Shown one piece after another: positions 53,214 to 62,081 of a stretch of 64,000 nucleotides of DNA. The notes below the pieces were generated by a model. The model was not told the DNA's origin. It made no database searches and saw only the letters and a list, made by a program, of their open reading frames with translations. The DNA lies in contig JBIQKZ010000012.1 in NCBI GenBank assembly GCA_044464765.1, positions 72,104-136,103 on the forward strand, given 5' to 3'. A program made the translations under genes and the position numbers. The DNA comes from JBIQKZ01 sp044464765 (GTDB lineage Bacteria; Pseudomonadota; Gammaproteobacteria; Burkholderiales; Burkholderiaceae_B). Numbering within the stretch: position 1 is the stretch's first letter; the number at the start of each line of letters is the position of its first letter.

Positions 53214-54058
53214 CGAAATACGCCCATACAGTTCCCGTACTGATGTATCACCATGTCTCGCCGTCCCCGGGGCCAATCACGACGTCGGTGGCCAACTTCG
53301 AAGACCATCTTTCCTGGCTGGCTGCGAACGGCTATCGATCGATCACGACCGACGAGCTTGCGGCCCATCTGAAGGGGGAGCCCGTGTTGCATAAATCGGT
53401 TCTGATCACCTTCGACGACGGTTATCTGGACAATTGGGTTTATGCCTATCCCTTATTGAAGAAATACGGCTATACCGCTGCAATTTTCCTGGTGACATCC
53501 TGGGTGAACGACGGGCCGGCCAGGCCCAATATGGGGCAGGCCGACTTGCCGCCAACACCCGACCACCACGAATGCGAGCGGCGCATCCACGCGGGTGACA
53601 GCGACAGCGTTATCTTGCGCTGGAGCGAAATCAAGGCCATGCAGGTGGGCGGCGTGGTCGAGTTCCATAGCCATACCCATACACATACCCGTTGGGATCA
53701 AAGTGAAAGGGCGGCTGAAAAGAATGCCCTGATCGCTGAAGAGCTCGCGCTGTCCCGCAACGCGCTGCAAGAGAACTTGGGCAGCGTTTCCGAGCATCTG
53801 TGCTGGCCCCAGGGCTATTTCGATCCCGATTATGTTCGCATCGCCCAAGAGGCGGGCTTCCGCTACCTATACACCACCGAGCCGTTCGGCCAGAATTGCG
53901 CTGAAGCCGATCCCACGCATATTTACCGTTTTGCCGTTCGCAATACAACCGGCGCCTCGGTTGGACGGCGCATCCAGGTGGCGGCGCATACCGTCGCCGG
54001 CCCGGTTTTCAATCGTTTCAAGCTATGGAATCGGGCGCGCAAGCGGAAAAATGCATGA
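53210..54058 (+). CDS. Polysaccharide deacetylase (NodB-type), copy 1
   Basis: A 282-residue CE4-fold enzyme. Motif 1 LITFDDGYLDNW holds the catalytic base and metal Asp; motif 2 FHSHTHTH has the His ligands of the zinc; motif 3 CWPQGYFDP follows. It removes N-acetyl groups from sugars, perhaps of LPS core. There is no signal peptide, so it probably acts in the cytoplasm. A tail of basic residues follows residue 255. Confidence 0.88.
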   Translation: MTKYAHTVPVLMYHHVSPSPGPITTSVANFEDHLSWLAANGYRSITTDELAAHLKGEPVLHKSVLITFDDGYLDNWVYAYPLLKKYGYTAAIFLVTSWVNDGPARPNMGQADLPPTPDHHECERRIHAGDSDSVILRWSEIKAMQVGGVVEFHSHTHTHTRWDQSERAAEKNALIAEELALSRNALQENLGSVSEHLCWPQGYFDPDYVRIAQEAGFRYLYTTEPFGQNCAEADPTHIYRFAVRNTTGASVGRRIQVAAHTVAGPVFNRFKLWNRARKRKNA

Positions 54059-54894
54059 CAACGGCCCCAGAGCTTGGCGCGGCGCAGCCGGGCGGAGCCG
54101 GCGAGCACGAGCAACGTCCCGCAGGTCTGGCCGACCGGCCATCCCTGTCGGTCATTATCATTACCAAGAATGAATCCCGGCATATTGGCGAGTGCATCGA
54201 CTCAGTGGATTTCGCCGACGAGATCATTGTGCTTGACTCGGGCAGTAGCGACGATACCTGCGATATCGCGCGCAGTAAAGGCGCACATGTCGTGGTAACG
54301 ACCGACTGGCCGGGTTTCGGGCCGCAGAAGAATCGCGCGCTGGATCTGGCCCGGAAGGACTGGGTGCTGTCGCTTGACGCCGACGAACGGGTCACCCCCG
54401 ATCTGGCCGCCCGCATCCAGGACGAACTGGCCAACCCGCGCGCGCAAGCCTACAAAATTGCCCGCCTGTCCAATTTTTGCGGCCGCTGGATACGCCATAG
54501 CGGTTGGTGGCCGGATCACGTGCTTCGGTTGTTCAAGCGCGGCTCGGCCCGTTTCACGGATGCGCCCGTGCACGAAAGCGTACGGCCCGAAGCCGATGTG
54601 TCGGTTGGCGTGCTGCAAGGGCATTTTCTACATTATCCGTATGCCGATATGGAAGCTCTGATTACGAAAACGAATCGTTACTCTTCGGATGCAGCCAGGG
54701 CGATGCACGCCAAAGGCAGGACCACAACGGTGTTTGGCGTTGCCGGCCACGCCTTCTGGACATTTGTACGCATTTACGTCATTCGGCGGGGCTTTCTTGA
54801 CGGTCGGGAAGGTTTTATTCTTGCGGCGACGGCCGCGGCAGGAAGTTTTTTCCGCTATAGCAAACTGCTTTTCCTGACCCGGAGCGGGAAGTAA
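54055..54894 (+). CDS. Glycosyltransferase family 2, WaaE/KdtX-like
   Basis: A 279-residue GT-A protein. LSVIIITKNESRHIGECIDSV, IIVLDSGSSDDT and SLDADERVTPDLAARI are typical of WaaE-like inner-core glucosyltransferases; the C-terminus has hydrophobic stretches. Start ATG at 54055 overlapping the deacetylase stop; a further 10 codons upstream are in frame but less likely. Confidence 0.85.
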   Translation: MTTAPELGAAQPGGAGEHEQRPAGLADRPSLSVIIITKNESRHIGECIDSVDFADEIIVLDSGSSDDTCDIARSKGAHVVVTTDWPGFGPQKNRALDLARKDWVLSLDADERVTPDLAARIQDELANPRAQAYKIARLSNFCGRWIRHSGWWPDHVLRLFKRGSARFTDAPVHESVRPEADVSVGVLQGHFLHYPYADMEALITKTNRYSSDAARAMHAKGRTTTVFGVAGHAFWTFVRIYVIRRGFLDGREGFILAATAAAGSFFRYSKLLFLTRSGK

Positions 54895-54907
54895 ATATAA
54901 TGCGCCC

Positions 54908-55630
54908 ATGATTCCCATTCTTATGTACCACCAGATAGGGCAGCCGGCGCCGAAGGGATCGCCTTACCGGGGCCTTACCGTGCGTCCGTCAGACTTCAAG
55001 CGGCAGATGACCTGGATGCATCGCCTGGGCTATCGGGGCCTGTCCATGCGCGATCTCACCCCCTACCTGCAGGGCGAGGCCAAGGGCAGGGTGTTTGGCA
55101 TTACCTTCGACGATGGTTATCGCAACGTGCTGGAAAACGCCTTGCCAGTCCTGTGCGGGTTGGGGTTTACATCGACCAACTATTTTGTAGCGCGCCAGTT
55201 TGGCGGCAGCAATGTGTGGGATCACGAGCTGGGCGTAGTCCCGTCGCCCTTGATGTCGCGCGACGAAGCCCGTCAATGGGTGGAGGCCGGCCAGGAAGCG
55301 GGCTCGCACACTCTGGATCATGTTCATTTATCAAAGGTCTCGCCGGAAAGTGCGAACCAACAAATAACGCAATCGCGCATTGAATTGCAGGAAGCCCTGG
55401 GCAGCGATGTCACCGCATTTTGCTATCCCTACGGCAGCGAGTCACCGGAGGTGCGCCGCATGGTGGAGCAGGCCGGCTATCGGAACGCTACGACCACTTC
55501 GGGCGGGTTGGCGCGGCCAACGGATTCCTTGTTCGGCTTGCCGCGAGTGACGGTTGCCCGGTCGACCAATATCCTCAGGTTTCTGCAAAAATGCCTGACC
55601 CGGCTGGAGGACAAGCGCCGTCGTGACTGA
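54908..55630 (+). CDS. Polysaccharide deacetylase (NodB-type), copy 2
   Basis: A 240-residue CE4-fold enzyme. It has ITFDDGYRNVLENALPVL, the HTLDH zinc site in GSHTLDHVHL and FCYPYGSESPEVRRM. It shares the fold but little sequence with copy 1, so it is likely an older paralogue with another substrate. Its end overlaps the next gene by 8 bases. Confidence 0.88.
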   Translation: MIPILMYHQIGQPAPKGSPYRGLTVRPSDFKRQMTWMHRLGYRGLSMRDLTPYLQGEAKGRVFGITFDDGYRNVLENALPVLCGLGFTSTNYFVARQFGGSNVWDHELGVVPSPLMSRDEARQWVEAGQEAGSHTLDHVHLSKVSPESANQQITQSRIELQEALGSDVTAFCYPYGSESPEVRRMVEQAGYRNATTTSGGLARPTDSLFGLPRVTVARSTNILRFLQKCLTRLEDKRRRD

Positions 55631-56774
55631 TGCCAGACTGAGCATTGCATTTGTGGTTGATCGTTTCGGCTCCCGCTTTGGCGGCGCAGAAGCCTACGGC
55701 GTGGCTCTCATGCGCGAACTTGCACCACGTTGCGACATCACCGTGTTCGCTCGCGAGTATGACGCGGCGTGCGATCTGCAACTGCCCTTCATACCCATGG
55801 GCACCTGGCGCAAGTTGCCCAGTTGGGTGCGCAGCCTTCTTTTTGCCCTGCGGGCCCGCCGCCTGACTCGCAGTGGCTTCGACGTTGTCCATTCGCATAT
55901 GAACGGTTGGTGCGGCGATGTCGAGGTTGTCCATGTAACCCCGGTTCGTTATAACTGGCGTGTGCGACCGCTGGGCGTGTTCAAGCGCGCCATGTCGCGC
56001 ATTAGCCCGCGGGTGCAAACTTACCTGGGTCTTGAGCAGCGGCGCGTCAGGCAACGGCCAGGCCATCGGGTGGTGGCCGTGTCGGGGTTGATTGCCGACC
56101 AATTGCGCCAGGCTTACGGTGACCACCTGGCCGCACCAGTGATTCCGCCTGGAGTCGTTCCACCCGCCAAGGCGGACGCATCTGCGCGCCAGGCGACACG
56201 TAAGGCGCTGGGTTGGAGCGAGACCGATGTCGTGTGCCTGCTGGTTGCCCGCAACCCGTTGCGCAAAGGCTTGCCAACCATGCTCAAAGCGCTGGCCAGG
56301 CTGCCGGACAACGTCAAGTTGCTGGTGGTGGGGGGGAGCGCATCGACGCGTGACGCCGTAGTGCGTTTCGAAGCAAACCGTCTGGCCGACCGAGTGCACG
56401 CCATAAGCGAGACGCCGGATGTGGCGACGTATTATCGATCGGCCGATATCTATGTGCACCCTACGTTGAACGACAGCTTCGGAATGGCGCCGCTCGAGGC
56501 CATGTCGTTTGGGCTGCCCGTTGTCATCAGCCCCAGCCCATGGTGCGGGTTCGCACACTATTTGACCAACGGCGTCGATGCCCTTGTCTTGCGTCATCCC
56601 GAGGATGATGAAAATCTTGCGCAATTGGTCGAGCGCCTTGTCGAGGATCAGGCGCTGAGAGACAGGCTGGCGCAAGGTAGCCGCCAGATTGTCGAACAGC
56701 ATAGCTGGACGCGTGTGGCGCAAAGCTATTTGCAGCTGTATCGCGACATCCTGGCCGAGCGGGCACAATCTTGA
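55623..56774 (+). CDS. Glycosyltransferase family 4 (2 of 3)
   Basis: A 383-residue GT-B protein with a GTG start. RFGSRFGGAEAYGVALMREL opens it; LLVARNPLRKGLPTMLKALARL and NDSFGMAPLEAMSFGLPVVIS form the nucleotide-sugar site. WaaG-like features suggest LPS core glycosylation. Overlaps copy 2 of the deacetylase and the next gene. Confidence 0.87.
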   Translation: MTDARLSIAFVVDRFGSRFGGAEAYGVALMRELAPRCDITVFAREYDAACDLQLPFIPMGTWRKLPSWVRSLLFALRARRLTRSGFDVVHSHMNGWCGDVEVVHVTPVRYNWRVRPLGVFKRAMSRISPRVQTYLGLEQRRVRQRPGHRVVAVSGLIADQLRQAYGDHLAAPVIPPGVVPPAKADASARQATRKALGWSETDVVCLLVARNPLRKGLPTMLKALARLPDNVKLLVVGGSASTRDAVVRFEANRLADRVHAISETPDVATYYRSADIYVHPTLNDSFGMAPLEAMSFGLPVVISPSPWCGFAHYLTNGVDALVLRHPEDDENLAQLVERLVEDQALRDRLAQGSRQIVEQHSWTRVAQSYLQLYRDILAERAQS

Positions 56775-57892
56775 AGATACTGTTTACCGACATTCATCAT
56801 GGCAACGGCGGTGGTCATGCCACCTATATCATGAACCTGTTGAAGGGTTTGCGCGAACAGAACGAGTTGACGCTTGCCGCTCCGCCCTCCGGCCGCCTGT
56901 TTCGGCTCGCGTCGGGCGTGGACGGCATACGCGTATTGCCCGGAGTTTACACATCGCGGCTTTTAACCCTGCTGGGCGAGGTGCGCCGACTGAGAAAATT
57001 CCTTCAACATGAACGGTTCGACATCGTTCATGTGAATGGCAGCGCGGATCATCGCCACGTCATGTTGGCCTGCCTGGGCTGGCGCGACCGTCCGGCTATT
57101 GTCTGGACCAAACACAACACCAAACGCATCGCTAGCGTCGGCAACCGCTTGCGCGCCTGGCTAGGCACGGATGCGGCGATCGGGGTTTCGGAGTATGTGA
57201 CGGCGATGCTGCAGGCCTCGCCCTACCGCGGTGCGGCGGTGCATACCATCCATAACAGCGTTTGCTGCGATACGTTCCAACCGGTTTCAGCGATCGAAAA
57301 GACAAGGCTGCGCGCCCAATGGTTTGGGCCGTTGCCGGATGATGTGCTTGTGTTCGGGAGCACCGGCGGCACGGATGAAGATAAAGGCTGGTTGGTGCTG
57401 GTCAAGGCGATTTCGCAGCTTCCAGCGTCTATGAAAGCTCGTTGTCGGGTTCTGGTGGCTGGTGATCCGCCGCCGGCCCGCCTGATCGAGCGCGTGGCCG
57501 CTAGCCATCTGCAGGAACAAGTGGTTTTTCCTGGTTTGGTGGGGGATGTTCGCACGGTTCTTGGGGCGTGCGACATCGGCTTTGTGCTGTCGTATCAAGA
57601 GGCGGCGTCTTATGCAAAGGCCGAGTCCCTGGCCATGGGCTTGCCAATCTTGGTGTCCAATGCCCAGGGCCTGCCCGAGAATGTGCGCGACGGCATCGAC
57701 GGCTGGATAACGCCGACGGCGGATGATGCAGCTGTTGCCGGGCTGCTGCAGGACATTCTTCTGGGCAAATGGCCGCTAAACACGATGGGTGAAAATGCTC
57801 GAGCCCATGCGCTCGACACCCTGGCGCTGCCGCTGTTTGTGGAGCAAACGAGCGCTGTTTATCGGCGTCTGATCGAAAATCGGGCGGTGTAA
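56771..57892 (+). CDS. Glycosyltransferase family 4 (3 of 3)
   Basis: A 373-residue GT-B protein with a TTG start overlapping the preceding stop. ILFTDIHHGNGGGHATYIMNLLKG, FDIVHVNGSADHRHVML and YQEAASYAKAESLAMGLPILVS are seen. Last gene of the plus-strand cluster that begins in dnaE; converges on the YdcF-like gene with 40 bases between. Confidence 0.87.
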   Translation: MKILFTDIHHGNGGGHATYIMNLLKGLREQNELTLAAPPSGRLFRLASGVDGIRVLPGVYTSRLLTLLGEVRRLRKFLQHERFDIVHVNGSADHRHVMLACLGWRDRPAIVWTKHNTKRIASVGNRLRAWLGTDAAIGVSEYVTAMLQASPYRGAAVHTIHNSVCCDTFQPVSAIEKTRLRAQWFGPLPDDVLVFGSTGGTDEDKGWLVLVKAISQLPASMKARCRVLVAGDPPPARLIERVAASHLQEQVVFPGLVGDVRTVLGACDIGFVLSYQEAASYAKAESLAMGLPILVSNAQGLPENVRDGIDGWITPTADDAAVAGLLQDILLGKWPLNTMGENARAHALDTLALPLFVEQTSAVYRRLIENRAV

Positions 57893-57932
57893 TACGACGC
57901 TTTCCCGCGCTGGTGTTTCTTACGCCACGTGG

Positions 57933-58697
57933 TTAAATCCAGCCGCGCAGCCAATACACCACCAGGCCGGCGTATTCCTTGATAATTGACCGTGAGGCAT
58001 CGAAGGCTCGCTGATTAGGCAGCCAGAACGATAGCGCAGGCTGGGCGGGCACCACGATTTGCGCAGGGGAAGGGGCTGCAATGGGGGTCAGGCCCTGCTT
58101 TTTGAACACCGCCATGGCCCGGGGCATATGTAGGGCGGATGTCACCAGCAGGATGCGATTGATGTTCTGTTTTTTTAGAAGGTTAGCTGTGAAAACGGCG
58201 TTTTCATGAGTGTTGTCGCTTTTGGTTTCCAGCAGCATGGCGTCTTCAGGAATGCCTTCGCGGCGCAGGCTGTTGGCCATGGATTGCGCCTCGCTGACCT
58301 TGCCGTCCAGGGCGGCGCCTGACAAGACTATCAAAGGAGCCCGCTGGGCTTTATACAGCTGCGCCGCCGTGTCGATTCGCAGGATGGCGGTGTCTTTGTT
58401 GTAGGGTTCAAACCAGTTTTGCCGGCCGCCCGCCGTATGGCCGCCCAGCACCACAATGGCCTGCGCGGCGGGCAATTTCACTGCTTGGGTGTAGGGGTGG
58501 TATTGCTCAAGACGCCCTCCCGCCCACAGGGACGAGGCTGGAAGCGACCAGAACACGCCCCAGCATAGGCTCAGGCCCGCCAGGAAGAACGCCGTTCTGC
58601 GCCACCGGATCATGAACAGGATGACGGCGACAACCAGCAGGGCGACGCACAAATTCAATGGAATGAGCAGGTTGGCGAAGAGGCTGGGAAATGACAT
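57933..58697 (-). CDS. YdcF/ElyC-family (DUF218) membrane protein
   Basis: A 254-residue protein with two N-terminal membrane segments and a DUF218 domain (AIVVLGGHTAGGRQN, LLVTSALHMPRAMAVF). E. coli ElyC and SanA of this family affect peptidoglycan and envelope integrity; the reaction is unknown. Next to a heptosyltransferase, which fits an envelope role. Confidence 0.88.
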   Translation of the reverse strand: MSFPSLFANLLIPLNLCVALLVVAVILFMIRWRRTAFFLAGLSLCWGVFWSLPASSLWAGGRLEQYHPYTQAVKLPAAQAIVVLGGHTAGGRQNWFEPYNKDTAILRIDTAAQLYKAQRAPLIVLSGAALDGKVSEAQSMANSLRREGIPEDAMLLETKSDNTHENAVFTANLLKKQNINRILLVTSALHMPRAMAVFKKQGLTPIAAPSPAQIVVPAQPALSFWLPNQRAFDASRSIIKEYAGLVVYWLRGWI

Positions 58698-59666
58698 TCA
58701 GGTAATGGGTTCGGTTGCAAAAGCCAGCGTTTGCCCAAGGACGTCATCCAGATTGGGCCATGCCAGGTGGGAGCCGAGACATATCGCCTTTTCAGACCAA
58801 GGGCTGGTGCGCTCGCGGTTTGTAACGCCAAAGAGTGTCACCTGGGAAGCATTGGCCGCTGCAGCGATGTGCGATACCCCCGAGTCGTTGCACACAACGA
58901 CGCTAGCAAGTCGGGTCAGTGTAGCAAACGCGCCCAGACCCATAGGCGGCAGACATACGGCGGTCGGTGCGTTGCGTTTCGCTTCGTCCACCTCGGCGGG
59001 CGGAGGGCACATGACCACAATGTGACCCATGTCTTGAAGGGCCCGCGTGAGCTGATCGAATAGTGGCCAGACCTTGACTCGCCCCCGGTGCAGCCCGGTG
59101 GCGGTGGGCGCAATCAGGACAAATCCCCCTGGCTGCAGGCCGGCTGCTGCAATTGCTTCACGCCCCAGCGTCTGATGGCGTGCCGCGATTTTCAGATCCA
59201 GCGATTGTGGAGGGCGGGCTTCGGCGCCCGCCAGGCCCCAGCGTTTAAGTGCCGATTGCGTCAGGTGAAACCAGGATTCCACGGCGTGGGTGGGCACAAG
59301 CGGCTTGTCGACCGGCCAACGCAGCAGCAGGCTGCGCCCGTCGTCTCGATACCCCGCGCTCTGGATACCGGCGAACTTGAACACCAGTGAGCTGGACAGC
59401 GAATCGGGCAGGAGCAGGCCGCGCGCATGGAGATGTCGGGCCTTTTTGCGCCAGCTTGCCACGGCGGCGCGATCTTCCCGCCAGCGACCTTTCATGTCGA
59501 TGAAGCCATCCAGCTTATAGCCGGCCAGCAGATCACGCGCCCATGGTCGCGCGCACACGACGACGGGGATGGCGGTGCCAAGCACGGCCTGCAGGCTGGG
59601 CAGGCTCATGCAGACATCCCCGATCCAGTTGGGAAGACGCAAATAGATGGCGGACGGTTTGGTCAT
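58698..59666 (-). CDS. LPS heptosyltransferase family (GT9)
   Basis: A 322-residue GT-B protein. YLRLPNWIGDVCMSLPSLQAVL, FVLIAPTATGLHRGRVKVWP and VVVCNDSGVSHIAAAA are hallmarks of WaaF/WaaC-like ADP-heptose transferases. The start is ATG 59666; the frame extends upstream with no role. It may add a heptose to the LPS inner core; which step is uncertain. The YdcF gene begins where this one stops. Confidence 0.87.
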   Translation of the reverse strand: MTKPSAIYLRLPNWIGDVCMSLPSLQAVLGTAIPVVVCARPWARDLLAGYKLDGFIDMKGRWREDRAAVASWRKKARHLHARGLLLPDSLSSSLVFKFAGIQSAGYRDDGRSLLLRWPVDKPLVPTHAVESWFHLTQSALKRWGLAGAEARPPQSLDLKIAARHQTLGREAIAAAGLQPGGFVLIAPTATGLHRGRVKVWPLFDQLTRALQDMGHIVVMCPPPAEVDEAKRNAPTAVCLPPMGLGAFATLTRLASVVVCNDSGVSHIAAAANASQVTLFGVTNRERTSPWSEKAICLGSHLAWPNLDDVLGQTLAFATEPIT

Positions 59667-59771
59667 GACGGATGGGAAGTGATAAGGGCTATGATGGCCG
59701 ATGTCCATTATCAACGTTTTTTCGAGAACGTTAAAATGGCCGTTCAATAGTATAAAAGCGAGTCGTCTCAT

Positions 59772-61553
59772 TTGAAGCCAGCCTCTTCTTCGACCAGTCC
59801 GCCGCAATCAGAGCCGTTGCGCTTTGAACTCTGGAAACGCATTTATTCCCGCCTGGGGCCTTACTGGAAGGCAGCGGTTGTTGCACTGGTGCTGGTAAGT
59901 ATCAGTGCAGCCACCCAACCCACGCTTGCCGTCATTATGAAGCCTTTGCTGGACGACGGCTTTACCGGCGCGAAGCCGTCGTATATGTGGTCGATTCCGC
60001 TGGCGGTGGTCGGGTTGATGCTGCTGCGGGGCTTATGCACTTTTGCCAGCAGCTATGTTCTTGCCTGGATTGCCAACAATATGTTGCTGGGCATACGCGG
60101 GGAAATGTTCGACCGCCTGCTTGGCTTGCCCGACGAGGAGTTCAAGCGCGGCGACACGGGCCGTCTGCTCAATCGCTTCACCATCGACGCGAGCAACGTT
60201 ACCGACCTGGCCACCGAAGTAATTACCGTGATTGTGCGGGAGACGTTAATCGTTATTGCCTTGCTGGCTGTCCTGCTTTATATGTCGTGGCAATTGACGC
60301 TGATTGTCTTTCTGGTGCTGCCGTTCTCGGTGTATGTATCACGCATTTTCATCAAACGGCTGCGCCGGATCAACCGCGATACCATCGGCATGAATGCCGA
60401 GCTGACCCGCGTCGTTGGCGAAGCCATTGATGGCCAGCGTGTGGTCAAGCTGTTCGATGGCTATCAACGTGAATCCACCCGCTTTGCCTACGTCAACGCG
60501 CGTTTGCGCCGTTTTGCCATGCGTGCAGTGTCGGCCGATGCCGCCATGTCGCCCATCACTCAGTTCTTTGTTGCCGTGTCAGTCGCCGCCGTCATTGCGG
60601 TGGCGCTGTACCAGGCGAATCATTCGGGCTTGACGGTGGGTAGTTTCGCATCCTTTATGGCGGCGCTCGGCCAGATCTTCGATCCCATTAAACGCCTGAC
60701 GAATATCGCCGGCGCCATGCAGCGCATGCTTGTTTCGGCGGAAAGCGTCTTTGCTCTGGTGGATCAGAACCCTGAAGAAGATAAGGGCATGTTTGTCTTT
60801 GCCCAACCGGTGAAGGGCAAGGTCGAGTTCCGAAACATCGTGCATCGCTTCCCCGATGCGCACAGGGATACCCTCTCGGATGTGTCGCTTACGGTCGAGC
60901 CCGGCCAAACGGTGGCGCTGGTGGGACGATCAGGCAGTGGGAAAACCACCTTGGTCAATCTGTTGCCGCGCTTCATCTCCCCCAGCAGCGGCGACGTGTT
61001 GATTGATGGCCAGTCGGTGCGTGATTGCACCTTGCGCAGCCTGCGGGCCCAGCTCTCGCTCGTCAGCCAGGATGTGGTGATGTTCGACGGCACCATAGGC
61101 GACAACGTGGGCTATGGCGCGCTGCACGACGCCAGCCGTGAAGACATTCTTAATGCCCTGCAGGCGGCAAACCTGGGGACGTTTGTTGAGAGCCTGCCCG
61201 AAGGCATTGACACCCGCGTGGGCGAGAATGCCAACGCCTTGTCGGGCGGCCAGCGCCAGCGTCTGGCGATCGCCCGGGCCTTGATCAAGAACGCCCCTAT
61301 CCTGATCCTGGATGAAGCGACGTCCGCATTGGATAGCGAGTCCGAGAATCAGGTGCAGGCGTCGCTTGACCTTCTGATGAAAGGGCGCACCACCTTGGTC
61401 ATTGCCCATCGCTTGTCGACAGTGCAAATGGCCGACAAGATCGTTGTCCTGGATGACGGGAAAATCATTGAACAGGGTCGGCACGACGACCTTCTGGCGC
61501 AAAATGGCCTGTATGCATCGCTTTACCAGATGCAATTCAGGGATGCGGTTTAA
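59772..61553 (+). CDS. msbA: Lipid A export ABC transporter MsbA
   Basis: A 593-residue half-transporter: six hydrophobic segments (residues 30-330), then an ABC domain with Walker A GRSGSGKTT, signature LSGGQRQRLAIARAL and Walker B LILDEATSALD. It flips lipid A-core across the inner membrane. The start is TTG at 59772, the first suitable codon. TATAAA-like sequence at about 59750 could be a -10. Located next to core glycosyltransferases, as its job suggests. Confidence 0.94.
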   Translation: MKPASSSTSPPQSEPLRFELWKRIYSRLGPYWKAAVVALVLVSISAATQPTLAVIMKPLLDDGFTGAKPSYMWSIPLAVVGLMLLRGLCTFASSYVLAWIANNMLLGIRGEMFDRLLGLPDEEFKRGDTGRLLNRFTIDASNVTDLATEVITVIVRETLIVIALLAVLLYMSWQLTLIVFLVLPFSVYVSRIFIKRLRRINRDTIGMNAELTRVVGEAIDGQRVVKLFDGYQRESTRFAYVNARLRRFAMRAVSADAAMSPITQFFVAVSVAAVIAVALYQANHSGLTVGSFASFMAALGQIFDPIKRLTNIAGAMQRMLVSAESVFALVDQNPEEDKGMFVFAQPVKGKVEFRNIVHRFPDAHRDTLSDVSLTVEPGQTVALVGRSGSGKTTLVNLLPRFISPSSGDVLIDGQSVRDCTLRSLRAQLSLVSQDVVMFDGTIGDNVGYGALHDASREDILNALQAANLGTFVESLPEGIDTRVGENANALSGGQRQRLAIARALIKNAPILILDEATSALDSESENQVQASLDLLMKGRTTLVIAHRLSTVQMADKIVVLDDGKIIEQGRHDDLLAQNGLYASLYQMQFRDAV

Positions 61554-61597
61554 GCCCGGCGCCGCCGGATACATACAATGAAAGTACGAGGGAAATC

Positions 61598-62041
61598 ATG
61601 TTAAAACTAACCACAGTGTGCGCTGCCGTGCTTGTTTTGTCGGGTTGTGCCGCGCAAGATGGCAGCATGGGCTTTAATCAGTTGGAAACAGTAAATTATT
61701 TGCGCGCCCAGAAAGATTTGCCGCTTGATCTGGTCATGACGCAACGGGCCGTCTTCAAGCAACAGGCGGTCTGCGATTCCGATCTGCAATTTGCTGTGGA
61801 TCCCGATCAGCCAACCTACGCGCGGGTGACCAAGCCGTTCAGCCCCGGCGCCACCCGATTGAACGACACCATCGTCATGGGTATGACCCTGATGGCCGAC
61901 AGGACCATCAGGACGCGAGTATACAGTTATTTCACACCCACCGACGAACAGATAACGGAAATGTACAACGCCTTGCGCTATCCGGGAATCTGCCCCGGCG
62001 AGCCTATTCCCGAAGAGCCCAAGAAAGCAGAAGAGGAATAA
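61598..62041 (+). CDS. Small putative lipoprotein, function unknown
   Basis: A 147-residue protein with a lipoprotein signal: VLVLSGC places the lipid-bearing Cys at residue 17. Two further cysteines (AVCDSD, GICPGE) could form a disulfide. The end is Glu/Lys/Pro-rich. I know no family for it. It lies 44 bases after msbA and may be cotranscribed. Confidence 0.75.
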   Translation: MLKLTTVCAAVLVLSGCAAQDGSMGFNQLETVNYLRAQKDLPLDLVMTQRAVFKQQAVCDSDLQFAVDPDQPTYARVTKPFSPGATRLNDTIVMGMTLMADRTIRTRVYSYFTPTDEQITEMYNALRYPGICPGEPIPEEPKKAEEE

Positions 62042-62081
62042 TGGCGGTCTGTGGCCGATAGGGTAGGCGTAGCCGGCTGGC

